Shown here piece after piece: positions 20,891 through 29,154 of a stretch of DNA of 47,459 nt. The DNA is from Pseudomonadales bacterium (GTDB taxonomy: Bacteria > Pseudomonadota > Gammaproteobacteria > Pseudomonadales > Azotimanducaceae). The translations under genes and the position numbers were made by a program. A model generated the notes under the pieces. It was not told the DNA's origin and ran no database searches. It worked only from the letters and a program-made list of their open reading frames with translations. Numbering within the stretch: the first letter of the stretch is position 1; each line of letters begins with the position of its first letter. The stretch is from positions 1 through 47,459 of the forward strand of contig JAPYNO010000016.1 of NCBI GenBank assembly GCA_028283025.1, written 5' to 3'.

Positions 20891-21672
20891 TTAGCGCAGG
20901 CTACTAGCCTGAAGCCGTTCCTTCAGTCCTTCTTCGAACTCTCCGCGCTTCACGGTTTCTGCCGCGAGCAGTTTCTTGCTTGAGTCTTCAAGTGTGAGCA
21001 CTTCCCAGTGGTGTGGCTCGAAGCGATATTCCGCGGAAATTCGCGGCACAAGCCAAATCACATCACCATCATCGAGATCTTGTGAGGGCGCGTCACTGGT
21101 TCCCCCAATGGTGCTGAAGAAAGGCCAGTCGACCGCGACGGCGAGCTTTGTGCCCCAGCAGGATGCTCGCCTTCATCTTCATGTAGTAATTCAAAATCCT
21201 TTTGCATTCCCTCTCCTGAAAAATACACGGCTTGAATTTCCAGCCCCAGCCATTGGCTAGCGGCAAGGTCGTTTGACACAACAATATCGATTCTTCCTGC
21301 TGCTTGTCCTGTTGTTGGAGAGCGCATGAAAGGCACCTCGTGGGCGACAAGAAAGTGCTCAAATCCGACGATGCTAGCAAGCCATTGAGGCACGAAGGCC
21401 CTCTCTGCGAACCTATGCGGACAGGTAGCGACAGGGAGCGCTGCTGCCCGTATCGCTCGATTGGCCCGATCTTGGTCTGCGCTCAACTCATGTCGCTGGA
21501 TCGAGCAGACACCACCTCGTTTGTTGCATCGCGTGCGCCCTTCTTGGAAGGGACAAATCGGATAATTTTCTGTGGAATTGAGTGCGAGCTTAGCCAGCCT
21601 TCGTCGGGTTGCCGCTGACATTGACAAGAATGGCTTGCCGAACCATTCCGCTATTCCGTAAGGCTGCTTCAA
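20891..21672 (-). pseudogene. NotI-family restriction endonuclease, frameshifted
   Basis: From ATG 21672 the frame encodes a NotI-like N-terminus: a cysteine cluster (CPFQEGRTRC, GGVCS, then TCPHRFAER) and the catalytic-type LEIQAVYFSG. Near base 21160 the reading switches frame. The original frame runs to a meaningless tail ending at 21058. A second frame continues the homology from WGTKLAVAVDWPFF through DLDDGDVIWLVP and ends with TAA at 20891-20893. The conserved stretch normally between these parts seems absent, so a small deletion with frameshift is likely. It overlaps its methylase gene by 4 bases. An assembly error could explain the shift but not the missing segment. Confidence 0.8.
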
Positions 21673-22712
21673 GGTTCAAACAGCGGTTGCGGCGTAATGA
21701 CGAGCTCAGGGATGCGCGCATGATGGGTGTTCTTCATGAGCACTTGAACCGCATGGAACTGGTGCCGCTCAATAAGCTGCTCGATTTCAGGTGATCGATC
21801 ATAGGTCATGAGAAAGCAAGCGTCGCGCTCATCGAGTGCTTCAAATAGGCGAGCGTGATTGAGGTCGTTGTGCGCGTAAAGCCGCTTGCCAGCGCGCTTG
21901 CCGCCAGCCGTGTAGGGCGGGTCGATGAAAAAGACACTATCGCTCTTTTGCCAAGAGATGGATTCCAATAGTGCCAACCCGTCTCCCTCCATGAAGGCAA
22001 GGCGACTGCAATGGTTATGAATTGCCGTCAACCTGCGATTGAGCGTATCGGGATACCAGCGCGAAGAAATTCCTTTGCCGTTTTCGCCAGAGCGTGCGAG
22101 TGAGGCGCCAGGAGCAAGGATTCCGCCCCTCTTCGTGCGGTTTAATACGAGCGTCCGGAAACCAGCTTCGATCAGGCTGTTGGGCACCTGATCAACAAGC
22201 CTTTGTACATTGGCTCTGCACGCATCAAACCGAGTGACTTTATCGCAAAGCTCCGGGCCGTGCTGAAGCGCAGCATGCCAGAAGGCCGCAACATGTCGAT
22301 CCAATTCCACCATCAAGCATCGCTCAACCAAGCCCTCCATCACGGCGGTGAGGGAAACGCTTGCCCCTCCTGCGAAAGGCTCGACAAGCAAGCGCGGCGT
22401 GGAGGGCAACCCTTGCAACCAGTGGCGAATGTGGGGAATGAGCCAAGTCTTGCCGCCAGGATAGCGAAGCGGACTGTACTGTGGCACGCATGCGACGTTC
22501 ACAGCTTTGATTGGCGATGTGGCTATTCGGTCAGGATGATTGAGTCCTTGAGAGCCGAAAAGTTCGGGCTGCGCATGTTGGGAGGCGAGTTCAAGCACTG
22601 ATCTGTTTGGCGAAGGAGAGGCGATGACGGAGCGAGAGACACGAGCGAGATAATGCCATAAATCGCTATCTGTCAGAGTTGATCGGGCGGCTTCGGCAGG
22701 GGCGCATGGCAT
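21669..22712 (-). CDS. D12-class adenine DNA methyltransferase
   Basis: 347 residues. N6-adenine methylase of the Dam/D12 class. The motif order is PLRYPGGK (81-88), the SAM motif EPFAGGAS (111-118) and the catalytic FFIDPPYTAGGKRAGKRLY with DPPY at 264-267. The first ~70 residues are an unusual extension of no recognised domain, so a later start is possible. It is upstream of, and overlaps, the NotI-like nuclease gene (ATGA at 21669-21672), forming a type II restriction-modification operon. With the nuclease broken, it probably acts now as a solitary methylase. It diverges from glmU with only 29 bases between. Confidence 0.9.
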   Translation of the reverse strand: MPCAPAEAARSTLTDSDLWHYLARVSRSVIASPSPNRSVLELASQHAQPELFGSQGLNHPDRIATSPIKAVNVACVPQYSPLRYPGGKTWLIPHIRHWLQGLPSTPRLLVEPFAGGASVSLTAVMEGLVERCLMVELDRHVAAFWHAALQHGPELCDKVTRFDACRANVQRLVDQVPNSLIEAGFRTLVLNRTKRGGILAPGASLARSGENGKGISSRWYPDTLNRRLTAIHNHCSRLAFMEGDGLALLESISWQKSDSVFFIDPPYTAGGKRAGKRLYAHNDLNHARLFEALDERDACFLMTYDRSPEIEQLIERHQFHAVQVLMKNTHHARIPELVITPQPLFEP

Positions 22713-22741
22713 AAAATTGATGGGCGCGTTATCCTCACGCC

Positions 22742-24100
22742 ATGTCCTTACACATCATAGTCCTCGCGGCAGGCAAGAGCCGTCGGATGAATTCCGATCT
22801 TCCAAAAGCGCTCGTGCCGCTCGGCGGACAGCCTATGCTCGCGCATCTGATCGAGACGGCTCTCTCGCTCGCGCCGAGCCGATTGTCGGTGGTGGTTGGT
22901 GTGGATGCTGCGCCAGTCAAACAAGCGTTTTCTGATGCCAAGGACATTTGCTGGGTCGTTCAGCCAGAAGCCCTCGGAACAGGCCATGCGGCGCTGTGTG
23001 CGCTTCGCGAGCACAGTGAAGGGCAGGCACTTGTGGTCTATGTGGACGGGCCTTTGGTGTCCTCATCCGCGCTGCGCAAGCTCGTCCGCCAAGAGTCGCC
23101 TCTTGCGGTGTTGGCTGCGACCGCCGAGAATCCTGCAGGCTTCGGACGCCTGATCACGGATGAACACGGTCACCTGCAGCGCATCGTTGAAGAAGCGCAT
23201 ACCAGCGAGACAGAAAAGCGCATCAAAACAGTCAACACAGGCATCATGGCGGGCGACGGGGCGCTTATGAAAGCGCTCCTTGAAGGTATGCCAGCGCCAG
23301 ATGCAAAACGTGAGCAATACTTAACGGACTTGGTCGCCTTGGCGCGCAAGCGCGGCCTTGACGTCGGCTGCGTCATGTCGCGCCCTGAAGACGGCGCACT
23401 TGGCGCGAACACTTTGCAAGAACTATCTGGCCTCGAGCGCCTCTATCAACAGCGTCAAGCGCATGAACTCATGCGCCAAGGCGTGCGTCTCGCAGACCCT
23501 GCAAGGATTGATGTGCGCGGCAGGGTTTCTGCCGAACAAGGCGTGTTCATCGATGCAGGCGTCGTCCTTGAGGGCGAGCTTAAATTTCAGAGAGATGTGT
23601 CAATCGGGCCGGGCGTGACCATCAAGGATTCAAGTCTCGGTCAAGGCACGAAGGTGGAAGCCAATTCAGTCGTCGAGGGCGTGAAGGCAGGCGCAAACTG
23701 CTGTATCGGCCCGTTTGCGCGCATTCGGCCACACACTATGCTCGCAGATGATGTTCACATCGGCACTTTCGTTGAAGTCAAGCAAGCGCGAATCGGCGCT
23801 CGCTCGAAGGCGAATCATCAGGCGTATCTCGGCGATGTGGAAATTGGCGAAGACTGCAACATCGGCGCAGGTGCCATCACCTGCAACTACGACGGCGCGA
23901 ACAAGCACAAGACGGTCATCGGCGATCGCGTTTTTGTGGGCTCGAACGTCACGCTCATTGCGCCAGTCAAGATCGAGGCTGATGCCTACATCGCCGCAGG
24001 TTCGACCATATCGAAGAACGTGAACGCTGGCCTTACGGTGGCAAGAGCGCGGCAGAAGCACATCGGCCACTGGACGCGGCCAGCGAAACACAAAGCCTAG
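22742..24100 (+). CDS. glmU: bifunctional UDP-GlcNAc pyrophosphorylase / GlcN-1-P acetyltransferase
   Basis: Makes UDP-N-acetylglucosamine for peptidoglycan and LPS. 452 residues. The N-terminal uridyltransferase has LAAGKSRRM (8-16; E. coli has GKGTRM) and YVDGPL at the metal site, where YGDVPL is more usual; the key Asp is kept. The C-terminal left-handed beta-helix has the hexapeptide repeats and the catalytic His359 in KANHQAYLGD, plus NYDGANKHKT. It runs into glmS with a 2-base gap. This pair normally follows atpC directly; here a 15-kb block intervenes. Confidence 0.98.
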   Translation: MSLHIIVLAAGKSRRMNSDLPKALVPLGGQPMLAHLIETALSLAPSRLSVVVGVDAAPVKQAFSDAKDICWVVQPEALGTGHAALCALREHSEGQALVVYVDGPLVSSSALRKLVRQESPLAVLAATAENPAGFGRLITDEHGHLQRIVEEAHTSETEKRIKTVNTGIMAGDGALMKALLEGMPAPDAKREQYLTDLVALARKRGLDVGCVMSRPEDGALGANTLQELSGLERLYQQRQAHELMRQGVRLADPARIDVRGRVSAEQGVFIDAGVVLEGELKFQRDVSIGPGVTIKDSSLGQGTKVEANSVVEGVKAGANCCIGPFARIRPHTMLADDVHIGTFVEVKQARIGARSKANHQAYLGDVEIGEDCNIGAGAITCNYDGANKHKTVIGDRVFVGSNVTLIAPVKIEADAYIAAGSTISKNVNAGLTVARARQKHIGHWTRPAKHKA

Positions 24101-24102
24101 CT

Positions 24103-25941
24103 ATGTGCGGAATCATAGGCGCGGTGGGGACGCGCGATGTCGTCCCAATCCTGCTTGATGGACTGCGCGGCTTGGAGTACCGCGGCTATGATTCCGCGGG
24201 CCTTGCCGTCATTGATTCAACGCAGCGCCCTGTGCGCGAACGCACTCGCGGGAAAGTGACAAGCCTAGTCGAGAAACTGAACGCGCGCCCGCTTTGCGGC
24301 ACTACTGGCATCGCGCACACGCGCTGGGCGACGCACGGTGCGCCATCGGAACGGAACGCCCATCCACACGTCTGCGGTGCCAAGGTCGCCATCGCCCACA
24401 ACGGTATTATCGAGAACTACGAGACGCTGCGCCGCGAGCTGCTGGCAACAGGCGCGATGCTTGAATCCGAGACGGATTCGGAGGTCATTGCCCATCTGAT
24501 CGCCCGCGAGATCGATGCTGATCGGTCGCTTCTTGATTCGGTGGCGCAGGCCTGCCATCGATTGGAAGGCGCGTTTGCTATTGAAGTTGCAAGCCCGAAG
24601 GTGCCCGATGCGCTCATCGTCGTGCGCGTCGGCAGCCCCTTGGTGGTGGGCATTGGTGACGGAGAAGCCTTTGTCGCCTCCGCCCTTGACGCGCTACTCG
24701 ATTTGACAGACCAATTCGTTGTCCTTGAAGAAGGCGACATTGCCGAGGTGCGCTGCGATGGGCTGCGCATCTTCTCGCTTGCATCGCCAAAGCGTGAAAT
24801 CAAACGCGAGGTGCTGAAGGTGGAGGGTAAGCGCCACTTGAAGGACAAGGGCGAGTTCGACACCTTCATGCACAAGGAAATCCACGAACAGCCAGAGGCG
24901 GCTGTGCGTGCGCTTGAATCGCGAATAAGTGGGACGCGCGTCCTGCAACCTGTTTTCGGTGTGGCGGCAGAACGGGTCCTGAGCCGGGTCAGAAGCGTGC
25001 ACATCGTCGCCGCAGGCAGCAGCTACCACTGCGGACTCATCGCCAAGTATTGGATCGAAGATGTTGCGGGACTGCCCTGCCAAGTCGAGGTCGCCAGCGA
25101 GTTTCGTTATCGAAAAGCGGTTGTGCTGCCAGGCTCGCTGTTCGTGGCGATTTCACAATCAGGAGAGACGGCGGACACCTTGGCCGCGCTGCGTATCAGC
25201 CGCCGCCTTGGATTCGTGGCCAGCCTCGCCATCTGCAACGTACCGACCTCGACCCTTGTGAGAGAGTCGAACATGACCTATTTGATGCAGGCAGGGCCGG
25301 AGTTCAGCGTCGCTTCGACGAAGGCCATCTCCTGTTCGCTCGTCGGGCTGCTTCTGCTCACGCTTCTCCTTGGTCGCTCACGAGGACATTCTCCAGACGC
25401 CGAAGCCGAAGTTGTCGAAGCGCTGCATTCGCTTGATGACGACATCAGAGAAGCTCTCGCGCTTGAGCCACAAATCGAGACGCTAGCCGCGCAGCTCATC
25501 CACCGCAACCATGCCCTCTTTCTTGGCCGCGGCCCGCAGTATCCCGTCGCGCTCGAAGCCGCGCTCAAGCTCAAGGAAATCTCCTACATCCACGCCGAGG
25601 GCTATCCCGCAGGCGAACTCAAGCATGGGCCGCTTGCGCTCATCGATGAAAGCATGCCTGTGATTGTCATCGCGCCCAAGGACGACCTCATCGAAAAGCT
25701 CGCCTCGAATGTGCGCGAAGTCGAAGCGCGCGGCGGCGAACTCATTGTCTTTGCCGGCCAAGACACCAGCTTTGCAGCGCGCTCCGACATGCACGTCTTG
25801 CCGATGCCGCGCGTCCACGAATTGCTTGCGCCGATCATCTACAACGTGCCGTTGCAACTCCTTGCGTACCATGTCGCGCGCTGCAAGGGCACGGACATAG
25901 ATCAACCAAGGAACTTGGCGAAGGCGGTGACGGTGGAGTAG
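24103..25941 (+). CDS. glmS: glutamine-fructose-6-phosphate aminotransferase
   Basis: First step of amino-sugar synthesis: fructose-6-P plus glutamine gives glucosamine-6-P. 612 residues. The N-terminal Cys2 (MCGIIGAVG) is the glutaminase nucleophile. Two SIS sugar-binding domains follow (AISQSGETADTLAALR and the later KLKEISYIHAEGYPAGELKHGP), and it ends in the conserved NLAKAVTVE. It is co-transcribed with glmU. No GlmZ-type or riboswitch leader is possible in the 2-base gap. Confidence 0.98.
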   Translation: MCGIIGAVGTRDVVPILLDGLRGLEYRGYDSAGLAVIDSTQRPVRERTRGKVTSLVEKLNARPLCGTTGIAHTRWATHGAPSERNAHPHVCGAKVAIAHNGIIENYETLRRELLATGAMLESETDSEVIAHLIAREIDADRSLLDSVAQACHRLEGAFAIEVASPKVPDALIVVRVGSPLVVGIGDGEAFVASALDALLDLTDQFVVLEEGDIAEVRCDGLRIFSLASPKREIKREVLKVEGKRHLKDKGEFDTFMHKEIHEQPEAAVRALESRISGTRVLQPVFGVAAERVLSRVRSVHIVAAGSSYHCGLIAKYWIEDVAGLPCQVEVASEFRYRKAVVLPGSLFVAISQSGETADTLAALRISRRLGFVASLAICNVPTSTLVRESNMTYLMQAGPEFSVASTKAISCSLVGLLLLTLLLGRSRGHSPDAEAEVVEALHSLDDDIREALALEPQIETLAAQLIHRNHALFLGRGPQYPVALEAALKLKEISYIHAEGYPAGELKHGPLALIDESMPVIVIAPKDDLIEKLASNVREVEARGGELIVFAGQDTSFAARSDMHVLPMPRVHELLAPIIYNVPLQLLAYHVARCKGTDIDQPRNLAKAVTVE

Positions 25942-25955
25942 CGCCAACCTATAAT
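25927..25955 (+). promoter_or_regulatory. putative promoter of the res gene
   Basis: GTGACG (25927-25932, inside the glmS 3' end) and a consensus TATAAT (25950-25955) are 17 bases apart. Transcription would start about 7 bases later, at or next to the ATG at 25962, predicting a leaderless message. No Shine-Dalgarno sequence is visible before that ATG. Confidence 0.45.
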
Positions 25956-25961
25956 TTCGTC

Positions 25962-28900
25962 ATGACTGATCGATTCTTTGACAGCCCAGTCCTGAATTCC
26001 CCCTATCAGACGCCTGCGCGTCATTGGGAGCTAGACGACCATGGGCAACCGACAGGCCAAATCGTCGAGTCGAGGCGGCGTTCCTCGCTGCAAACGCCCG
26101 TGCCCGCACCCAAGAAAATCAAGCGCAGTCAAGCCGAACTCGACCTCAGCGCGGCAGCGGGAGGCGGAGATCAGGTTCAGCGCTACGACCCGATTCCGAT
26201 TATCAATGAGGTGCGTTCGCAAGTTTCAGCGTGGCGCTCTCTGCCCGCTCGCGAATGGCAAGTGACACCTGAAACCGCGCGACTCATGCAGCATTGGCGG
26301 AACCATGAATTCAGAGCCGAGCGTCCGTTCTTCTGTCAGATTGAAGCTGCCGAAACAGCGATCTGGCTCACCGAAGTCGCGCCGAAGCACAGAAAGCGAG
26401 AAACAACGGCTGTCGTGCTTGATCACCTTGCTGCAGCCAATGAAGCGTCGAATCCGCAGTATCCAGCCCTCCCGCGGCTGGCCTTGAAACTCGCGACTGG
26501 CGCGGGAAAAACGACAGTGATGGCAATGCTCATCGCTTGGCAAACTATCAATGCGGTGCGCCATCCCAATAGTTCGCTGTTTACTCGTGGCTTCCTAGTG
26601 GTCACGCCCGGAATTACGATTCGTGACCGATTGCGCGTGTTGAAGCCAAGTGACCCTGATAGCTACTACAAGAGCCGCGAACTGGTGCCGGAAGACATGC
26701 TGCACGATCTCGCCCGCGCAGAAATTGTTATCACCAACTACCACTCGTTTGTGCGGCGCGAGACGGTGAATGCCTCCAAAGGCACACGAGCGTTCGTGCA
26801 AGGCCGGGGCGGCCCCAAAGACACGCGCAAATCAGAAGGTGAAATGCTGCGGGAAGTTTGCTCCGAACTTCTCGGCATGAAGAATGTCATTGTCTTCAAT
26901 GATGAAGCGCACCATTGCTACCGGGAAAGGGTGACAGCTTCGCAAGAGGCTGGCCTTCAGGGCGACTTGAAGGAAGAAGCCGAAAAAAACACGGCTGCAG
27001 CGCGTCTATGGATATCAGGGCTTGAGGCAATTTCGAAGGCTCGCGGATTGAACCTGCTGCGCGTCTTCGACCTGTCGGCAACCCCGTTCTTCCTGTCGGG
27101 TTCGGGCTATCAGGAAGGCACGCTGTTTCCGTGGACGATGAGCGACTTTTCGCTCCTTGACGCGATTGAGTGCGGCATTGTCAAGCTGCCGCGCGTCCCG
27201 GTCTCCGACAACATTCCGAACGCAGAAGTGCCAGTCTTTCGCAATTTGTGGGAACACATTGGCAAGGCGCTGCCGAGCGGGCGACGCACAAAGAAGAGTG
27301 CACTCAACCCTGCCGCCATTCCAATGCAGCTGCAGACGGCGCTCGAAGCCTTGTATGGCCACTATGAAAAAACGTTCGAAGCTTGGGACAACGCTCACAT
27401 AGAAGTGCCGCCGTGCTTCATCATTGTGTGCAACAACACCTCGACCTCGAAGCTGGTATACGACTACGTTTCCGGATATGAGCGCAGGGACGAGGATGGA
27501 AATACAAGCGTGCAAAATGGCGCACTCCCGCTCTTTCAGAACTACGATCAGCATGGCAATCCGCTTCCAAGGCCGCGAACACTCCTGATCGACAGCATTC
27601 AGATCGAATCTGGTGACGCGCTTGACAAGAAATTCAGCGAGGTCGCTGCTGCCGAGATCGAACAATTCAAGCGTGACCGAGTAGAACGCAGCGGAAACCA
27701 GGCTGATCGCGACAACATCACGGATCAAGATCTATTGCGCGAAGTCTTGAATACGGTCGGCAAACCAGAGCGCCTCGGCGAGTCCATTCGATGTGTTGTA
27801 TCTGTGGCCATGCTCTCGGAAGGGTGGGATGCCAACACCGTCACCCATATCCTAGGCGTTCGCGCCTTCGGAACGCAATTGCTCTGTGAACAAGTTGTGG
27901 GCCGAGCATTGAGGCGACAATCATATGCACTCAACGAACAGCAGATGCTCACGCCCGAGTATGCGGACGTGCTCGGCATTCCTTTCGACTTCACGTCCAA
28001 ACCGCAGAAAGTCAATCCCCCGCAACCGCAAGAACGCATTCTTGTTCGAGCGCTCTCGCCGGAGCGGGATGACAAAGCAATTCGCTTTCCGCGTGTTGCC
28101 GGCTACAGGGTTGAGTTGCGCGAGTCCTGCTTGGAAGCCAAGTTTGACGAGTATTCGACGTTCGAGCTGACACCTGAAATTGTTGGTCCCACCAAGATAA
28201 GAAACGAAGGACTTATCGGCGAAGGTGCGGATTTAACGCTCGAGCATCTTGAAAGCACGCGATTCTCCACTATTGAATTTAAGCTGACCAAGCATCTATT
28301 GAAACGACATTGGCAAGAATTTAAGGATTCGCCGGAGCGATTTGGGCAGTTGCGCACAATCGTTCGACAGTGGCTGAGGATGCATCTTGTGTGCAAGGGG
28401 AGTACCTATTGTGCGCAGCTTCTACATCCCTCGCTCGCCGAACACGCCTGCGAAAAGATCACCAAAGCGATCATCAACCACTTTGAGCAGCATTCGCCGG
28501 TCAAGGCAGTTCTTGAACCCTTCACACCCGAAGGCTCTACCCACGCAGTCCATTTCACCACTTCGGCTTCCAAGACGATTTGGAGAACGCGCACTGATCG
28601 TTGCCACATCAACTATGCGGTGTGCGACAGCGAATGGGAGGCTGAATTCTGTCGCATCGTCGAAGACCACGCCCGCACAGTGTCGTATGTCAAGAATTAC
28701 GGACTCGGCTTTGAAGTGCCTTACTTTGATAAAGGCATCGAGCGCCGCTATGTTCCCGACTTCATCGTTCGCGTGTTCGATTCACGAGGACGGGACGATC
28801 TTCTCAATCTCGTCGTCGAAATCAAAGGCGTCCGAGACGAGAATGCCAAGGCGAAAGCTGACACGATGAACAAGTATTGGCTGCCCGCGATCAATCGAAC

Positions 28901-29090
28901 CGGAGACTTCGGTCGGTGGGCATTTCTTGAGTTATCGGACATCACCTCCATGGAGGCTGATTATCATGCGATGATCGAGCGCCTGCTTCCAGTGCGCGAA
29001 ATTGAAGCGGGCAATTGGCTAGCAGATGCGGGCGGCACGGCACCAGACCTCGAACCGATTCCAAGGCGCCGTAGCGACCCCTATTCGTGA
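25962..29090 (+). CDS. type III-like restriction enzyme, helicase-nuclease subunit
   Basis: 1042 residues. DEAD-like helicase fused to a nuclease, as in Res subunits, closest in style to the BPTD_3080 family. Walker A ATGAGKTT (178-185), DEAH (314-317) and SAT (372-374) form the motor; WDANTVTHILGVR and QVVGRALRR are the later helicase motifs. The C-terminal nuclease shows PD (Asp933) and E-I-K (Glu953, Lys955) in VVEIKGVRDENAKA. It should cut unmodified phage DNA together with the methylase downstream. The order res then mod is the reverse of classical EcoP1-type operons. It lies 20 bases after glmS with its own putative promoter. Confidence 0.9.
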   Translation: MTDRFFDSPVLNSPYQTPARHWELDDHGQPTGQIVESRRRSSLQTPVPAPKKIKRSQAELDLSAAAGGGDQVQRYDPIPIINEVRSQVSAWRSLPAREWQVTPETARLMQHWRNHEFRAERPFFCQIEAAETAIWLTEVAPKHRKRETTAVVLDHLAAANEASNPQYPALPRLALKLATGAGKTTVMAMLIAWQTINAVRHPNSSLFTRGFLVVTPGITIRDRLRVLKPSDPDSYYKSRELVPEDMLHDLARAEIVITNYHSFVRRETVNASKGTRAFVQGRGGPKDTRKSEGEMLREVCSELLGMKNVIVFNDEAHHCYRERVTASQEAGLQGDLKEEAEKNTAAARLWISGLEAISKARGLNLLRVFDLSATPFFLSGSGYQEGTLFPWTMSDFSLLDAIECGIVKLPRVPVSDNIPNAEVPVFRNLWEHIGKALPSGRRTKKSALNPAAIPMQLQTALEALYGHYEKTFEAWDNAHIEVPPCFIIVCNNTSTSKLVYDYVSGYERRDEDGNTSVQNGALPLFQNYDQHGNPLPRPRTLLIDSIQIESGDALDKKFSEVAAAEIEQFKRDRVERSGNQADRDNITDQDLLREVLNTVGKPERLGESIRCVVSVAMLSEGWDANTVTHILGVRAFGTQLLCEQVVGRALRRQSYALNEQQMLTPEYADVLGIPFDFTSKPQKVNPPQPQERILVRALSPERDDKAIRFPRVAGYRVELRESCLEAKFDEYSTFELTPEIVGPTKIRNEGLIGEGADLTLEHLESTRFSTIEFKLTKHLLKRHWQEFKDSPERFGQLRTIVRQWLRMHLVCKGSTYCAQLLHPSLAEHACEKITKAIINHFEQHSPVKAVLEPFTPEGSTHAVHFTTSASKTIWRTRTDRCHINYAVCDSEWEAEFCRIVEDHARTVSYVKNYGLGFEVPYFDKGIERRYVPDFIVRVFDSRGRDDLLNLVVEIKGVRDENAKAKADTMNKYWLPAINRTGDFGRWAFLELSDITSMEADYHAMIERLLPVREIEAGNWLADAGGTAPDLEPIPRRRSDPYS

Positions 29091-29154
29091 TACTTGTCGC
29101 ACATCCGTTGCGAAAACACTTATTCTTTAATCCTGACATCTTTGTAGGTGGCCC

